A stretch of 6,086 bases of DNA from Candidatus Bathyarchaeota archaeon (GTDB lineage: Archaea > Thermoproteota > Bathyarchaeia > TCS64), in contig JABXKY010000306.1 in the NCBI GenBank assembly GCA_013619005.1, forward strand, positions 1 to 6,086, read 5' to 3'. The notes under the pieces were generated by a model. That model saw nothing but the letters and a program-made list of their open reading frames with translations. It did no database searches and was not told where the DNA came from. This document shows positions 5,668 to 6,086 of the stretch, one piece after another. Made by a program: the position numbers and the translations under genes. Each line of letters starts with the position of its first letter. The stretch's first letter is position 1.

Positions 5668-5691
5668 CCCCCCCCCCTTTCTCTATCTTTT
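5668..5691 (+). terminator. C10 homopolymer followed by T-rich tract, likely terminator of the SIMPL gene
   Basis: Ten C residues (5668-5677) are followed by pyrimidine-rich sequence containing TTT and TTTT in the 34-base gap between two convergent genes. The T runs suit archaeal termination on the plus strand. The homopolymer length may be a sequencing uncertainty, but it is outside both coding regions. Confidence 0.45.
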
Positions 5692-6086
5692 CTATACGTC
5701 TTTTACATCAACGAACAACGGTTTTGAGCTCACGTCAGGCAACTCTTTGCCGGAAATTGATTTCATGTACCATATGAAGCTCCCCTCACCGTACCTGTAA
5801 CCCGACAAGACCTCCTTGATTGGGCTATCCGCGGCCAAGGGCAGGCTAATCATGCCGACGTTCCTCTTGTACGCCAAGTTCAGCAGGTAGCCCACGAGCT
5901 GGCTTGCTGCATCTGGGTCCCTGTAGCCGAGGGGCGTGAGGTACCAGTTGGACATCTGCTCACCGACGCCCGACATTTTCGGCATCGCAGTGAGTAGCCC
6001 CATGACCTTTGTCATTAGCCTCATCATCTTCCACCTGTTGTTGAACTTTAGCAACGTGAACTTCATCACCTTGTCATAGTCCCATA
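5692..6086 (-). CDS. C-terminal part of a GNAT-like N-acetyltransferase, 5' end outside window
   Basis: The frame is open through the window edge; an internal GTG at 6069 and ATG at 6066 exist but the codons before them (W-D-Y-D-K) continue without a stop, so the gene very probably begins beyond 6086. About 130 residues are visible. The segment DAASQLVGYLLNLAYKRN, followed by VGMISLPLAADSP and IKEVLSGYRYGEGSFIWYMKS, resembles the last helix-strand-helix-strand portion of GNAT acetyltransferases, where the final strands carry a 'GF/GY' turn. The end PLFVDVKDV recalls tails I associate with archaeal GNAT proteins. The acetyl-CoA-binding motif A is not recognisable in the visible part and may lie upstream, so function is a moderate inference. 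No membrane segment is obvious. It converges on the SIMPL gene with 34 bases between stops. Confidence 0.7.
   Translation of the reverse strand, partial: WDYDKVMKFTLLKFNNRWKMMRLMTKVMGLLTAMPKMSGVGEQMSNWYLTPLGYRDPDAASQLVGYLLNLAYKRNVGMISLPLAADSPIKEVLSGYRYGEGSFIWYMKSISGKELPDVSSKPLFVDVKDV

Overview
The window looks archaeal. Start regions carry TATA-like boxes about 35 to 45 bases upstream of starts with very short leaders, transcription appears to end at oligo-T tracts, arginine is mostly encoded by AGG, and start codons include TTG. The gene set (S9 peptidase, CPA-type antiporter, BlaI-like winged helix, AbgB-like M20 protein, SIMPL protein, GNAT-like end) would fit a Bathyarchaeia or related Thermoproteota lineage. 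That placement is inference and no marker gene is present to settle it.

Layout: (1) 1-630, plus strand: the 3' end of a prolyl-oligopeptidase/acylaminoacyl-peptidase-like S9 serine peptidase with an intact Ser-Asp-His triad. (2) 627-1937, minus strand: a complete cation:proton antiporter-like membrane protein, whose stop overlaps the peptidase stop. (3) 1938-2222: an AT-rich divergent control region with a perfect 10-bp palindrome, an inverted repeat and TATA-like boxes. (4) 2223-2597, plus: a small BlaI/MecI-like winged-helix regulator with codon use unlike its neighbours. (5) 2687-4210, plus: an AbgB-like M20 metallopeptidase homologue in which three active-site positions are changed. (6) 4262-4735, plus: an unrecognised helical acidic protein. 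(7) 4815-5657, plus: a membrane-anchored SIMPL (DUF541) protein behind its own promoter. (8) 5692-6086, minus: the C-terminal part of a GNAT-like protein running off the window.

Working together: the regulator and antiporter are divergent and share a control region, so regulation of the antiporter by the regulator is the simplest hypothesis. The S9 and M20 proteins hint at peptide or amide metabolism, but they are on separate transcription units and the M20 active site is unusual. Nothing here forms a recognisable defence, mobile or biosynthetic system. The most unusual item is the altered active site of the M20 protein. No RNA genes, CRISPR arrays or mobile elements were seen.
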